A stretch of 64,000 nt of DNA from Schistosoma haematobium. Its lineage: Eukaryota; Platyhelminthes; Trematoda; Strigeidida; Schistosomatidae. The stretch spans positions 27,911,536 to 27,975,535 of the forward strand of contig NC_067198.1 of the NCBI RefSeq assembly GCF_000699445.3, written 5' to 3'. This document shows, piece by piece, positions 49,190 through 61,106 of this stretch. Position 1 is the first letter of the stretch. The number at the start of each line of letters is the position of its first letter. Under the pieces are notes generated by a model. It worked only from the letters and a program-made list of their open reading frames with translations. It had not been told where the DNA came from and made no database searches. The position numbers were made by a program, and so were the translations under genes.

Positions 49190-52100
49190 AATGATTTTAT
49201 ATCTGCATGATCTATAACGCGTACCAACCCTGGGAGCTTTATTGCCACTACTAATCCGTCCCTCATATTAAGCGAATGAGATGCCACCGGAATATCTATC
49301 ATCACCTTCCACGGTGTGGGCAACCGGGGAGTGATAACCGCCATCATACCTCTAACAGCACTCAAGACCACTGTATTCATAATCAACCTCCCTCTTCAAT
49401 TCCTATTATTCCTCCTACATCGACTTCAAACTCTAAACTTCTTTTTTCGGCTTCCCCTTCAAGTGTCACTATAGCCAACGTTTCTAGTGCTCAAAACACT
49501 CCCAAGTCTTCTGAAACCTCGCTCCGCACAACACATTGGAGCCTTCAATGTACGCACCCTATGTCAAATCGGTCAACAGGCTTCCTTGGCTAAAACCCTA
49601 GAGTCTCTTTCCATTGATGTATGCTGTCTCCGAAACACGCATACAGGATTCCAGTGTGGTCATTCACTTGACCTCACCTCGGCAAAACGGAGAGCCAACG
49701 AGATACACCCTCCGTGTATCTGGTGACCCGATGGCCAGCTCTCGTGGACTGGCAGGAGTAGGGATAGCACTAAGCATGAGGGCGGAACAAGCACTGTTAG
49801 AGAGAATCCCCGTCAACAGTCGTCTATGTGCTGTTCGGCTAAACGGCTCCGTAAAAACTCGGAAGGATAGGGACGCACGTCGTTGCATTTTTGTCGTTTC
49901 TGCCTACGCTCCCACCGACTGCAGCTCAGATGAAACGAAAGATGAATTTTACAGAAAGCTATTTGGACTTCTTCAGAAAGCTAAACGTTTAGACATAGTA
50001 CTCGTAGCAGGTGACTTTAATGCCCAGATAGGTAGTTTAAACCAAACAGAAAGGCATTTAGGTGGGTATTTTAGTATACCGGTACAGCGAACAGATAATG
50101 GTGATTGTCTGCTGCAACTATGCTCAGACAATAGTTTATTTTTAGCAAACACAAATTTTAAGCATAAGGAAAGACATCGTCTAACATGGCGACCCCCTAC
50201 ACCAAACCAACGATGGACTCAAATAGACCATATTGCCATCAGTCATCGTTGGAGAGGGTCGGTAGAAGATTGTCGCTCATTCTGGAGTACCTGCTTGGAC
50301 TCCGACCATGCCCTAATACAGGCACGCATCTGCTTGCGCCTCACTGGACGCAAAAAAGCCACATTAAAAAGACCCATTAGAACTTAGTTGAGTAACGAGA
50401 AAACCAAAAGTAGGTTCCAGGAACAACTGAGGTCACACTTAGGTAGTTCTGAAAACGAGGCTGACCCAGATGTTGCTTGGAAAGATATACAAACAGTTGT
50501 GGAAACAGCAATGAAATCTATTTGCGACTTAAACCACAGAGTTACAAAGAACCAGTGGATTTCTTCAAAGTCTATCACACTGATGGATTCTCGCAAACTC
50601 GTCCCATCAGGTTCCGAACATGATGAAGAGCGACAACAAATCAGATCTAGGTTAAGAAAAAGTCTAAGAAACGACCGTGAGCAGTGGTGGGCAACGAAAG
50701 CAAAAGAGATGGAAAAGGCGGCGACTATAGGGAACACAAGACAGCTTTACAGACTAATAAATCAAGTGTAAGTGAGATTATTTCGGAAAAAGACGATACT
50801 CTCATCTGCTCCCAGTCCAGACGTTTAGAACGATGGGCGGAACATTTTAGGGAACAGTTCAGCTGGCCTTCAGCGACTCTACAACTACCCTCCATTCCCA
50901 GACAGTGTGAATGGAACATTGAAGTAGGTCCCCCAACTCTAGCTGAAGTTCAAAAGGCTATAGTTAATCTGAAACGAGGAAAGGCAGCTGGTCCAGATGG
51001 ATTGGCTCCGGAGGTCTTTAAGGATGGTGGTCCAATTTTAGCGACTAGGTTGACTAATATTTTAGCTAAGATCTGGGAGTTAGACGTTATTCCATCTGAT
51101 TGGACGCAATCACTTATCGTCCCAATATATAAGAAAGGGTTAAAATCATCCTGTGACAACCATAGAGGGATTAGTTTAACTAATATAGTATCTAAAATAC
51201 TAGCCTCGATAGTTATCAGACGCCTAACTAAGACTCGTGAACTGCAAACACGAGAGAACCAAGCTGGCTTCAGACCTAGTCGTGGCTGCATCGACCACAT
51301 ATTCACCATTCGTCAGATTCTAGAACACAGGCATACTTATCGACATCCGACAATGGTGGCCTTTTTTGGCTTAAAAGCAGCATTTGACTCGGTAGACCGC
51401 GAGATTCTGTGGCAGTGTCTGTCATTGAAAGGAGTACCCCAGAAGTACATAAACCTTGTAAAGGCTCTTTACTCGAACACTACTAGTCGAGTCAGAGCTT
51501 ATGGCGAACTGCCATCTACTTTTGCAACCTCAAGTGGTGTCCGTCAAGGCTGTCCACTTTCTCCATTTTTGTTTAACTTCATCATAGACCTACTGATGGA
51601 AATAACATTCTCGTCGACTGAATTATCGGGTATTGATCTCCTGCCAGGAGGTCCACTTATCGACTTAGAATACGCAGATGATATAGTCCTGTTTGGTGAA
51701 GACGCTGACAAAATGCAGAGTCTTCTGGTAGCACTAAGCAACAATGCCAGAATGTTTGGAATGCGCTTCTCTCCCTCTAAATGCAAGTTGTTGCTTCAGG
51801 ACTGGCCTGCGTCAACACCTGAACTAAGAAAAGGGGGTGAAGTAGTCGAACGCGTTGACACCTTCACTTATCTTGGAAGTCTGATCAGCCCTAATGGGCT
51901 GGTATCGGACGAAATCTCAGCACGGATTCGAAAAGCTCGTTTAGCTTTTGCCAACTTACTTCACCTTTGGCGAAGGCAAGATATCCGTCTATCAATAAAA
52001 GGACGAGTATACTGCGCGGCAGTCCGTTCTGTTTTACTTTACGACAGCGAAACATGGCCATTAAGAATAGAAGACACCCGTAAGCTACTAGTATTTGACC

Positions 52101-52733
52101 ACAGATGCCTTAGAAATATTGCTGGCGTCTGTTGGGATCACCGGGTAAGTAATAGTGAGGTTAGACGCAGGGTATTAGGTAATGATGGTAAATCAGTTGA
52201 TGAGGTTGTTAATCTTCATCGACTGAGATGGTTGGGCCACGTGTTACGTATGCCTGAACACCAATTACCACGTCGTGCAATGCTAACGGGTGTTGGAGAT
52301 GGTTGGAAGAGAATTAGGGGCGGCCAAACCAAAACGTGGCATCAGTGCTTGAAGTCACTAACTTCTAGTCTGAGCCATGTTGGTAGATGCAGACTACTTG
52401 GTTGGGGTCCGCGTGACTATCGTAACCAATGGTTGGAGACTCTTGGTGACATGGCTCAGAATCGATCACAATGGCGTCGGTGTATACACTCCCTGTCTTC
52501 CCTTAAACTAAGAGATTAAAATCGCTTCATATCTTTCTTTCTACGAACCAATTCTTTCTTCTTGTACTATATCTCTATATGCAATCTTTCTCCTACATAT
52601 TACTACCTTTGACCTAACGACTGCTATGAATCCGGTGTTCATCTTGTTGTGCTGATGCGGTATGGCAACCTGGACCGATGCACATATGTGCCTGGTCCTA
52701 CGTTGTAGCTGACTGACTGACTGACTGACTGAC
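49190..52733 (+). pseudogene. RTE-clade LINE (second subfamily), near full length, RT active site lost
   Basis: Order on +: a Ser/Thr/Pro-rich start; endonuclease IGAFNVRTLCQIGQQ (about 49530), SETRIQD (about 49629), VVSAYAPTD, VLVAGDFNAQIG (about 50000), DSDHALIQARI; a stop at 50385-50387; a linker; RT from about 50760 with KAAGPDGLAPEVFK, NHRGISLTNI, QAGFRPSRGC, motif A reading FFGLKAAFDSVDRE (first catalytic Asp replaced by Gly), VRQGCPLSPFLF, EYADDIVLF (motif C intact), LLYDSETWPLR and WLGHVLRMPEHQLPRR, ending at TAA 52517-52519. Frame shifts lie near 49520, 49640 and 50730. The 3' tail ends in ACTG/GACT repeats (52710-52733). Copies of its tail are at 31885-32029 and 35878-35656, and a related C-terminal piece is at 10094-10660. 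Confidence 0.88.
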
Positions 52734-52941
52734 CTATCATCATCACCCGACGAAAGATCTCATTTGTGTCCTGTCGAAATGGCAAGAAAGCAGTGACCAT
52801 ACCGATAACGCAAACGAACGTTATTCCTCATGATTCCAAAATAATATAGCCTAACATTTATTGGGGTCGAATTTCAAGACACTATTTCTCGTCCATCCTC
52901 TCATTGGCACCAGATTTCATTGAAGCTGTAGGACCGAAGAA

Positions 52942-53294
52942 ATGTCACTAAGCCATTGCCAAATCATCCGGCAGTCGGGTCATTGAATGTCAAACAGTTC
53001 ACCGATCCTGGTCAATTTCAAGGACAACCAACGCACATCAATTGATCGCACGCCATAGACTGCCCCATACAGTGGTGGTCACACTTTTTATTGTACCCAC
53101 TCTTATTAATATATTTCTGTAATAACGTCATTTGTGTTGTACGGCCATCAAACCAGTCATAGTACCTGGATACGACGAAGGGGTAATCCACGTTAGGTTC
53201 TCACCGTGAAGTATAACTTCAAAGTTGGCTAGTTCGTCATACTATCCTCGTCTAACTTGAGTAGGCCCCAAGTCGTTCGTTACAAATAATCTAC
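52942..53294 (-). repeat. Inner inverted repeat, right arm (pair at 28863-29215)
   Basis: Reverse complement of 28863-29215, almost identical. It lies about 200 bases after the LINE tail. Confidence 0.8.
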
Positions 53295-53329
53295 GTTAGT
53301 GGTCTACAAAGTTTGTGAGTCCTCCCAAT

Positions 53330-54090
53330 GTTTAGCCTCTACTCAGTCTCCCGATTACGAGGAAACTTTGGGGAGTTTTGGGATTGTCTCCATAGTCGTG
53401 AAAGGTTTAGTTAATTTCCCCAAACATTTTGGGGATTCTCCCCAGACCTTTGGAAATTTTGGTGGTTTTATGCTATTTCGCCAAAACTTCTCTCGGAGTT
53501 TTCTGTTGCGGCCTCTCCAAAATAGGAAGATTGGGTATCCATTGTTCCACCGTTAGAAAAGGTACGCCAGGCCAAGTTAGTTTTTGTGGGTAGTCTCCAG
53601 TAAATATTCAGTACAAAGAACCACATAAGGCTCCATGTTGCAACTCGAACATCAACTTATAAAAAGTATGAATTTTGGTAGCATGCGGACACGTTGTCAG
53701 CATGATACTGATGACACAAATTCTCCATTCTATTCAATCAACAGATGTCCGAGTGTTTTTTAAAAAAACACTCAAGTTCACAAAACCTAAATGCAATGCC
53801 TTTTATCCCAATTTCCTGATTTTTGAGAAACTGCAATGGATATTTCTCTCGAAATTTTGAGGAAATGGCACAAAACCTTCGAAATTTTCTTAAGTCTGGA
53901 GAAAATCCACAAAGATTTGAGAAATTTTGGGTTCTCAACCCAATATCCCCACAGAATTTCGTGACATATTGACGTTCTTCCCCAAAACTTCATCAAACTT
54001 TGGGGTAAATCACCATATTTTTTACGACACTGTGAAAAGCCAAAAAAACACGTCCAATGTTCCCCAAGATAGGGAAATTGAGATAGATCA
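53330..54090. repeat. Patch of dispersed C4A/G4T-like short motifs
   Basis: Within about 750 bases there are many short runs of the type TTTGGGGA, TTCCCCAAA, CCCCAAAAC and TTTTGGGG, on both strands and at irregular spacing, together with GAAATTTTG/CAAAACTTC variants. They are too irregular for a satellite and too many to ignore against the AT-rich background. No gene seen. Confidence 0.35.
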
Positions 54091-54099
54091 TATGAAACA

Positions 54100-55760
54100 T
54101 ACTCTAAGTAAACTATATAAATACTGAGCATTTGGTCAACAAACGTCATGCCAGACCGCTGGTTTCTATTCATATGGCTGGAGTAAACCTGAAAACATCT
54201 TACTCATACACGAAAACCCCGAGCCCACCTTCTTATCCGACGATAAAATTAAAAATGTCACATCCAATGCCTTCAGTTCAACGATCTTTTGAAAGACTTC
54301 AACAAATTCAGGGTGTTCAATATCTTTGTATCAAGCTTATAAAAAGAACTGTTTTTTGCACTCTTTCCTTTCTGTTTACGTGTGGTTCTGAGTAAGTGTT
54401 GGTACATTCACTTAACTGAACTAGTTTTTCGTGAGTTTGTGTACCCTGTGGCTTTAGGGAGTACTCTTGTCTCACGGCAGAAGAGGCTCTGGAATCAGCA
54501 ACCAACACATCACTAAGAAAAAGATTGACTAACTGAAGAATAAAAAATAACAGAGAAAAATTTCGAATGCAGAAGAGCTGAGCAAAGTCGAAATTTAGAA
54601 GAAGTAAATAAAATAATTCATGACGCGAACAGTGTAGACAGTCAGGAATTTAAAGACACAAGGATGAAGGAGACAAAACATTGGATCGTGAGCGGACAGT
54701 GATGAACCAAAGCAATCGTTTCGATCTTTTCCAAAAATCCATCAATTCGCCTAATCTGTTTATCTAGTGCTCAGGAATTTTGGCTAACCAGTGACGTTGA
54801 TAGTAAGATAACAGTCGTAAATAACTATCAATGACCCTAGGTCTAAAATGTGGTTCTCTAACCATTACCCAGGATAGGAATCAACAAACCAGGTGCAAGC
54901 CTTTCGTCATACGATTCTACTGTATCCAGAGACTAAATTATTGGCAAATTCCGGGGAACGTTTAGGGATTGTCATTATATATGTATATATATTCTTATTG
55001 TATAACTATTAAGTGACTAGATCATATATAGTTATATTTCTTTTATCTTGAGAAATTTATTTGACCTGTTGGCTACTATCATGGGATTTACCATAAACAA
55101 TTTATTCCTAATCTATTAGTAACAGTCTCCCACACTCGCATCCACTTTGCGCTTGATCTTTAATGACCTATTTTTTTATTTCATAGGGTCATGTGGCCTG
55201 GTCTGTTTGTAAATCATTTACGTACCACCGATATATATCGTTTCTACAGTGGAGACGGATATTGTATTCTGAACACAATGGACGAAACTAGGCGAGAAGT
55301 TACTATATCGAGGACCATTATGGATTCAGAGTTGACTCAAGGCTGTTAACTCGGATTGACGTGTCATTGGTTTAGCCCAGGGACAAGGTCGTAGAAGTTG
55401 ATATTCTGGTTGGCGGTTTTGTTACATGATATTTGAAAAGTGCATAAGACATAACAAGTTCATTGAATGAACTAGCTCATACCGTATTGTAAAGTAAAAG
55501 CTAAGCCACCAATCAGCATAACTAGAAAAATTTGTGGTTTATGAAACCATTCCATAAATAGATGACAACTGAGAAACAGGTGTGAAGTTAAATAACAATA
55601 ACAATAGAAAGGTATGTCACAATAGCATTTTATGCAGCATGGGAAAACTTACGATTGATTTAAATTGAAAGTAAGGTAAGTTAGATACTTAATACATAAA
55701 GAAAAAAACACAAAACGCAAATTCAGGTGTTACTGTTCTTAAAAATCAACTTTGCTTGAT
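54100..55760. other. Unassigned DNA
   Basis: An 87-codon frame at 54132-54395 (+) looks less random (SYSYTKTPSPPSYPT, PMPSVQRSFERLQQIQG) but I could not tie it to splice partners or a family. Nothing else recognised. Confidence 0.25.
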
Positions 55761-55762
55761 AT

Positions 55763-55995
55763 TTATTCAGTTACAGCAGGAACATCCGGTCCTTCAGGTA
55801 ATTCCGTAAACATGATTGAAGCGGTCTGAACAACTCTAGTTTCCTCAACCTTTAAAATAAGACGTGTGCGCAAAGCAGTCTTAAACGATTCCATAGAGTT
55901 GAATAATGTAAGACCCAGATATTTAGATGCCAGCAGGTTTTCCAGCTTTATCCTACTCGGAGAGGATTGCACGCGTAAAACCTGCATCTTCTTCA
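55763..55995 (-). CDS. Possible terminal coding exon of an unidentified gene
   Basis: On the minus strand an acceptor-like AAACGCTAG is followed by 77 open codons in phase 1, ending TAA at 55763-55765. The composition is protein-like and well mixed, e.g. SRIKLENLLASKYLGLTLF, ESFKTALRTRLILKVEETRV and a C-terminal TELPEGPDVPAVTE. An AATAAA overlaps the stop. I find no upstream partner exon on the minus strand before the CR1 fragment starting at 56118. It may be a chance frame, a retained host exon or a processed remnant. Confidence 0.35.
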
Positions 55996-56117
55996 CTAGC
56001 GTTTGTCTTCGTAGAGGGTGCTATTGTTCGTACGTTTTATTTTAATTTTATTAATGACACCCAATCGATTGGCTCACTTCATACCTGAAAAATCGACATT
56101 TTAATTTCACTTTATCT

Positions 56118-57890
56118 CAGGCTATGGAATTTCCTAGTGGGGTCCCCCAGGGCTCAGTACTAGGACCTCTTCTCTTCTTGATCTGCATAAATGATCTTCC
56201 TCAACAGGTAACGTCAGACTTTTTACTTTTTCTCGATGACGTGAAACTTTGGAGAAGGATACGCAACCAAGACGATATGCAATCACTTCAGGAGGATCTG
56301 ACTCGACTTCAAAGTTGGGCAGACGATAATGGACTTACCTTTAACACGTCAAAGTGTAAAGTAGTCCATCTGCGACCTGTCGCAGACTACAGTTACAACT
56401 TAAAAAACTCCCCTCTAGTAGTATCCCGAGTGGAAAAAGATTTTGGAGTCCTGGTGCCCCACGATTTTAAGTCTTAGGCTAACTGTGACAAAAATGCCTT
56501 CCGAGCAAACCTTGCACTGGTAACGTTGGAGCGCATTTTTGGCCAGTTTGACGGTAGAACTTTCCATATAATCTTCGATAGTTTTATTCGTCCCCATTCA
56601 GAGTACGGAAACATAGTATTTCCTCCCTCAATCCAAAAGGATAATGACACTCTGGAGCGTATCCATTGGCGAGCCACGAAATCATTTCGAGGACTCAAAT
56701 TTAAACCTTATGAAGAGCGCCTTCAATCATTTAACCTTTACCCATTAAGAGTATGGCGTCTCAGAGGTGACCTAAGGACTTACAGTATTTTGGTGGGGTA
56801 TTGTTCTCTGGGCTGGATGGTTTGGTCATGGAGCTTTCATCGATCTTCTGAACGACATCATCGGCACAAACTTCAGGTAGAAGTGAAGTGTTCGAATTTC
56901 TCCGTATGCGTCTCACAGCTTGTTCTGTGCACCTCGATGTTGATTGGTTCTTACTGACCTTAAATTTGTCATTGTTTACTTCTTTGTTTTGGTTGTGTCT
57001 CTCATTGGTTTGAGTGTCCACAGTTGCCCACGCGTATTGATATAAGTGAGTAGATATCATGGCGTTTGACTGCTAATTGTTGTTCACCTACACGATTGGA
57101 AAAATGTGGAAATCTTAGACAGAGGAAACTCCAAAAAAACCAGAGAATTTTTAGAAGCCTGGCACTCAGGTCATTCAGAAATCAACAAGCATATTGAAAT
57201 CAATCCAACTTACCAACCAGTCAGAAAGATCATTCACAAATATAGGGACAAAAATCGAACCAATGGGAGACACAACCAAAACAAAGAAGTAAACGACGAC
57301 AAACTTAAGGTCAATAAGAACCAATCAACGTCGAGGTGCACAGAACAAGCTTTGAGATACATATGGAGAAATTCAAACACTTCACTTCTATCTGAAGTTT
57401 GTGCTGATGATGTCGTTTAGAAGAACGATGAAAGCTCCACGACCAAACCATCCAGCTCAGAGAACAAAACTCCACCAAAATCGTCCACCTGAGCTACAAA
57501 TATTCTTCACCGACTTACAGTACCCTTGACACTTCTGAACATCCTCTTAAACACCTACTTAAGTTTAGCTCCACCATTAACCTGAGGGGTAACACCCAGA
57601 GTTTGTGGATACAACACAGCAGAACGGACTGTAGACACAGCTTCTACTCTCTAGGAGTTGTCAAATGCTGGGATTCGCTGCCGGCCGAGCGAGTCCTAGC
57701 GACTTTCGAGGAGTCCTTCAAAAGGAAACTTGATCTATTCTTAAGGATGAAGGATAGTATCATACGATGATTTGCCAATTTATTTTTACTCTTTTAATGT
57801 TAAAATACCTAGGTTCCTGCCTGGAGGTTTTGGTGATCCCCTGCCACTAGACACGGAAGCGTGTTAAGCGAAAGCTTCTTCTATTCCGTC
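56118..57890 (+). pseudogene. CR1-clade LINE 3' fragment, split by a Penelope-like insertion
   Basis: It starts at RT motif B (SGVPQGSVLGPLLFLICINDL), continues with LLFLDDVKLW (YADD has become FLDD), LQSWADDNGLTFNTSKCKVVH and FGVLVPHDFKS, then after a frame break FDSFIRPHSEYGNIVFPPS, ERIHWRATKSFRGLKFKPYE and LRVWRLRGDL at 56772. It resumes after the insertion at 57482 with LKFSSTINLRGNTQSLWIQH, CWDSLPAERVLATFEESFKRKL and KDSIIR before TGA near 57770, followed by a 3' tail with AGGTTCCTGCCTGGAGG. This family differs from the CR1 at 30-33 kb. Confidence 0.8.
56787..57481 (+). mobile_element. Penelope-like element, 5'-truncated, with fold-back arms
   Basis: The insert starts ATTTTGGTGG and ends CCACCAAAAT. 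Its two outer arms (about 56787-57030 and 57240-57481) are reverse complements with scattered substitutions. Between them and into the right arm runs a frame (57106-57420) with DRGNSKKTREFLEAWHSG and INKHIEINPTYQPVR, which is the segment following the GIY-YIG endonuclease in Penelope-like elements. The RT and GIY-YIG parts are missing. Inverted or tandem pseudo-LTRs are usual for this class. The right arm has CTGATGA and GAAA boxes reminiscent of the hammerhead motifs known from Penelope LTRs. Confidence 0.72.
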
Positions 57891-57963
57891 CACAACCATC
57901 TGAACCATTTGAAACTACTGCTTTCCTAAGTGTTGGTAATGGTAATGACCGAAATGTCAATAT

Positions 57964-58580
57964 CTCATGGAACCCAGGACCAACGAACCAAAATTTATCA
58001 GCTTGAGTCAGACTACGTTCTTCTGTATAGCGTATAAAGCGTTTTGAGTTACTCGTATTAAATTATATAGAAACACAAACTCCGTGTTCAATTTGAACGG
58101 TTCTAATTTAAGAAAGATATTAAATTGTATCAAAGGTACAAAATACCTAAAACGGTACCGACTGTGCTAACACAGACTAGCTTGTGCGACCACAAAAGGA
58201 ATTTAATAAACAAGAATCCGATGCCTGAGGACCAATGAAAATGTTCCCGACAAGATAGGATCAGATGTCCATCTACGTGGATTGCAGTAACATTTGCAGA
58301 CTGACAGTCGAAGGTCACACACCGAATCACGCCGTCAACTTGAGCTCGGTCAAATACGACTTTATTGTCAACAGTCTGGCAACATGCAACAGTAAAATTA
58401 GGTAACAAGAGGCAGGTCTTCAACCAAAGTTGCATTATAAAAGTTCGGATGAGGAAGACTGAAGAATATAAATTGCGGTTAAAAGAGACGTGAATAAAAG
58501 TTAAACTACGAGACAGGGGAAAGAAACAAGTTAATGACAATACTGTTCAATAAAATGCTATGGATGTCTTTTTCAGCTTT
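57964..58580 (-). repeat. Unclassified 0.62-kb interspersed repeat, copy 2
   Basis: Part of the right arm of the outer inverted repeat. See the entry at 23503-24120. Confidence 0.45.
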
Positions 58581-58952
58581 TTATTTCGGTTGCGAACATT
58601 ATACAGAATTCATAAGACGGATTTCCCTACAATGTTGTAGATGGAGAATGGACAGTTTACAGATTCATGCCAGGTGAAGACCGGTATTAGTCTGGGTTAC
58701 AAAAACCCTATAGAATCTGCTGCGGGCTAATACAAATATGAAAGTATTTTTACCCAGCTAACACTTCAAAAACGTATATAAAGAATACGTTAACAGAAGG
58801 CAGAAACTAATAAATACAAAATGTATGGTTTACTTGTTACTGTCAGCATTGTGCATGGTCATAAGTCTAAATATACATCCACTATTGTGATGATGTGGGG
58901 GAAATAATTCCAAGGGATGTTAGATATAGATCCAAAGTTTTCGTGTTCAATT
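57967..58952 (-). repeat. Outer inverted repeat, right arm (pair at 23131-24117)
   Basis: Reverse complement of 23131-24117 with few substitutions. It includes the same RTE LINE fragment (58590-58695) next to the 0.62-kb repeat. Confidence 0.8.
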
Positions 58953-59136
58953 GATGGCGGATATGCTGATCGATTTGAGCAATTATGACGCGGAAATATC
59001 TATTCACGTGCATCTAGTTTGATGTTTATACGACACATTTTGAAAAGACAGAACATTTCATTGACCCTTTTGTGATTTAGTGAGGTTTTATGCATACACC
59101 GTTGACCTTGAGACTATGTTTTGTAAGCTGAGTGCT

Positions 59137-59400
59137 GTCTCACTAGTTTTGACCAGCTCGTTTGGTTTTGCATTTCAACAGTAATGATTTATCTGAGAGG
59201 CGGATCAAGATGAACTGTCGATAATAGCTAACAAGACGAAGATGCACGTAACACATAAAATTTTCCAGAGTGCTCTGTTCTGTATTTTCTAGTTTCAGAA
59301 TACCGTGAATTTCTGTGGTATCTCCGAGGAAGTTCAACGAATTGGATATTACTTCAGACTTTGTGTGCTAATAGTCCTTTAAGTGCAGAATCGAAATAAT
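59137..59400 (-). pseudogene. Degenerate Gypsy-type reverse transcriptase/connection fragment
   Basis: The minus-strand frame 59337-59143 reads FLGDTTEIHGILKLENTEQS, then LRLVSYYRQFILIRLSDKSL. This matches the FLGH..(S)xGI...K...FLGLxSYYRxFI..S pattern downstream of the Gypsy RT active site. No other pol part is recognised next to it. Confidence 0.5.
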
Positions 59401-59599
59401 GGTTGATTTTCACCCCACTGTCAATCACAAAGCCGTGAACGTTTGTAATTGCAATACGAATTCAAAACATTTAAAAGCACGGGTGGAGGGAGGGAAAAGT
59501 TACAGACCAGAAGGCATTAATGATGAGGACGATGCCTTGAATTCACCCATCTTTGTGAGGCGGAACATTTCGTTTGTTTCAGGCTCGTAATGATTAAAG

Positions 59600-61100
59600 A
59601 CAAGGCAATCAATCAGTAATACTGAGTTTGTTCTCCTATGCTCATCACCCAGACTCATATTTCCAATTTTGTGTTGAAATCACTGTCCTACTAAGATAAT
59701 CGATAACATGCTAACATAGAATTTTACATTATGACTTAGTTGCTGGCATCAGATGAAAAAAGAGAACTTAGAAAAGCTTACAATATAAGATATTGTTATT
59801 AGAGTTTCTTAGCACTACACTCTTTTTATGCATTTTTCATTCTGATAGACAAACCTTCCTTATGCTTACTTCTACTTCCCTTCCATCTTTTGAACCCATT
59901 CCACCTTGTTAGATATCATGACACATTGTTCTCTACCAAATTTATTCTCTTATCTGAAGGCTATAACAACACCTCACTTTGGCTAGTATGGGTTTTATCT
60001 ACCAATTTATCATACCTTTTTGTGCTCCACTACAAATTGATAAAGATTGTTTGGGGTTTATATTCAAATGCCTTAGTACTCCTTTGTCTCCCTTTTCAGC
60101 ATTACGCCCTCAAATCCCATCTATGAAGCTCCTCACGTTTGAAATAAACGTAACGTACGCGTTTTCCAGGGTCCTAATTCATACCAAGCACTCTTAGTAT
60201 TTACTTCACTACAAATTCAAACTTCTTGAAAGTGGAATTGCATAAATACTTAGCATCACCAGAGTTCTGAAACGACTTAGAGTTTGAACCTGATGTACGG
60301 AATAAGCGCGATGCCATTTTCGAAACGAATTATAAAAACTGTACTCACAGTGCAATACTAAAACATAAACTTTATCATCAACTCTGTGGGACATCTGCAT
60401 GAATGTGCTGTCTTTTATCTTTATTAATTTTATTTATTTAACAACCCTACATAGGAAGCGTACTGTGAGCAAATTAATGTTGCAAATTAAAAATCATGCC
60501 CGCATAAATGGCATGTACCTTCTCTGGCAAAATTATTTTATGTTGTCTATGTGATGTTTTACAGCTTAACAGACGTGAGTAAAAATTCAGGTCGGAAAGG
60601 GATTGTCATGACCATTTTGGAGATACCATCTACTACTACAGGAACTTGATAGTAAGCTTTTACTGACTTGAGAATACTTCCATATCTTTAAGGATAACTA
60701 TCAAATTTTTTGCAACGAGGAATAACGATTTAGGGCAGTTGTTTGGTATGATTACTTATAACTTCTAGTTAGATGCTATACGTTGTGGTAATTTTTATGA
60801 ACAACCATTTCAAAGTCCGGCGTGCGGTAACATTTTCTTTTCCCCCTTCTCACCTTCTTGGTTATCAACCGGACTGTTCTCGATAATATAGGTCATTATG
60901 TGTATGATGCGTGATGTTCATAGTTATACATCTCGATTCCGTGTTTGCTTGCTTGCCTCCAGGGACCTTGTAGGGCATTGACTTAAAGTGCTGGTTTGAT
61001 GTGTTCCTGACCGTGAATAAACGTTAATTATTGCTGAAAAACTCCATGAGGAGAAACAGCTAAGTCGTTCTGTTTTTGAACATCCGTCTGTAGGGTTTAA
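59600..61100. other. Unassigned DNA
   Basis: Overlapping short frames at 59.9-60.2 kb look random. No element recognised before the solo LTR. Confidence 0.35.
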
Positions 61101-61106
61101 TGAGTA

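Noticed and set aside
52700..52735. Short GACT/ACTG tandem run as a CRISPR-like or satellite array
   Set aside because: It is the simple-repeat tail of an RTE LINE. No spacer-repeat structure occurs anywhere in the window.
53330..54090. Internal telomere-like repeat
   Set aside because: The G4/C4 motifs are irregular and do not form the TTAGGG array expected of flatworms.
23131..58952. One 36-kb palindrome
   Set aside because: Only two short segments pair. The intervening DNA on the two sides is unrelated wherever I compared it.
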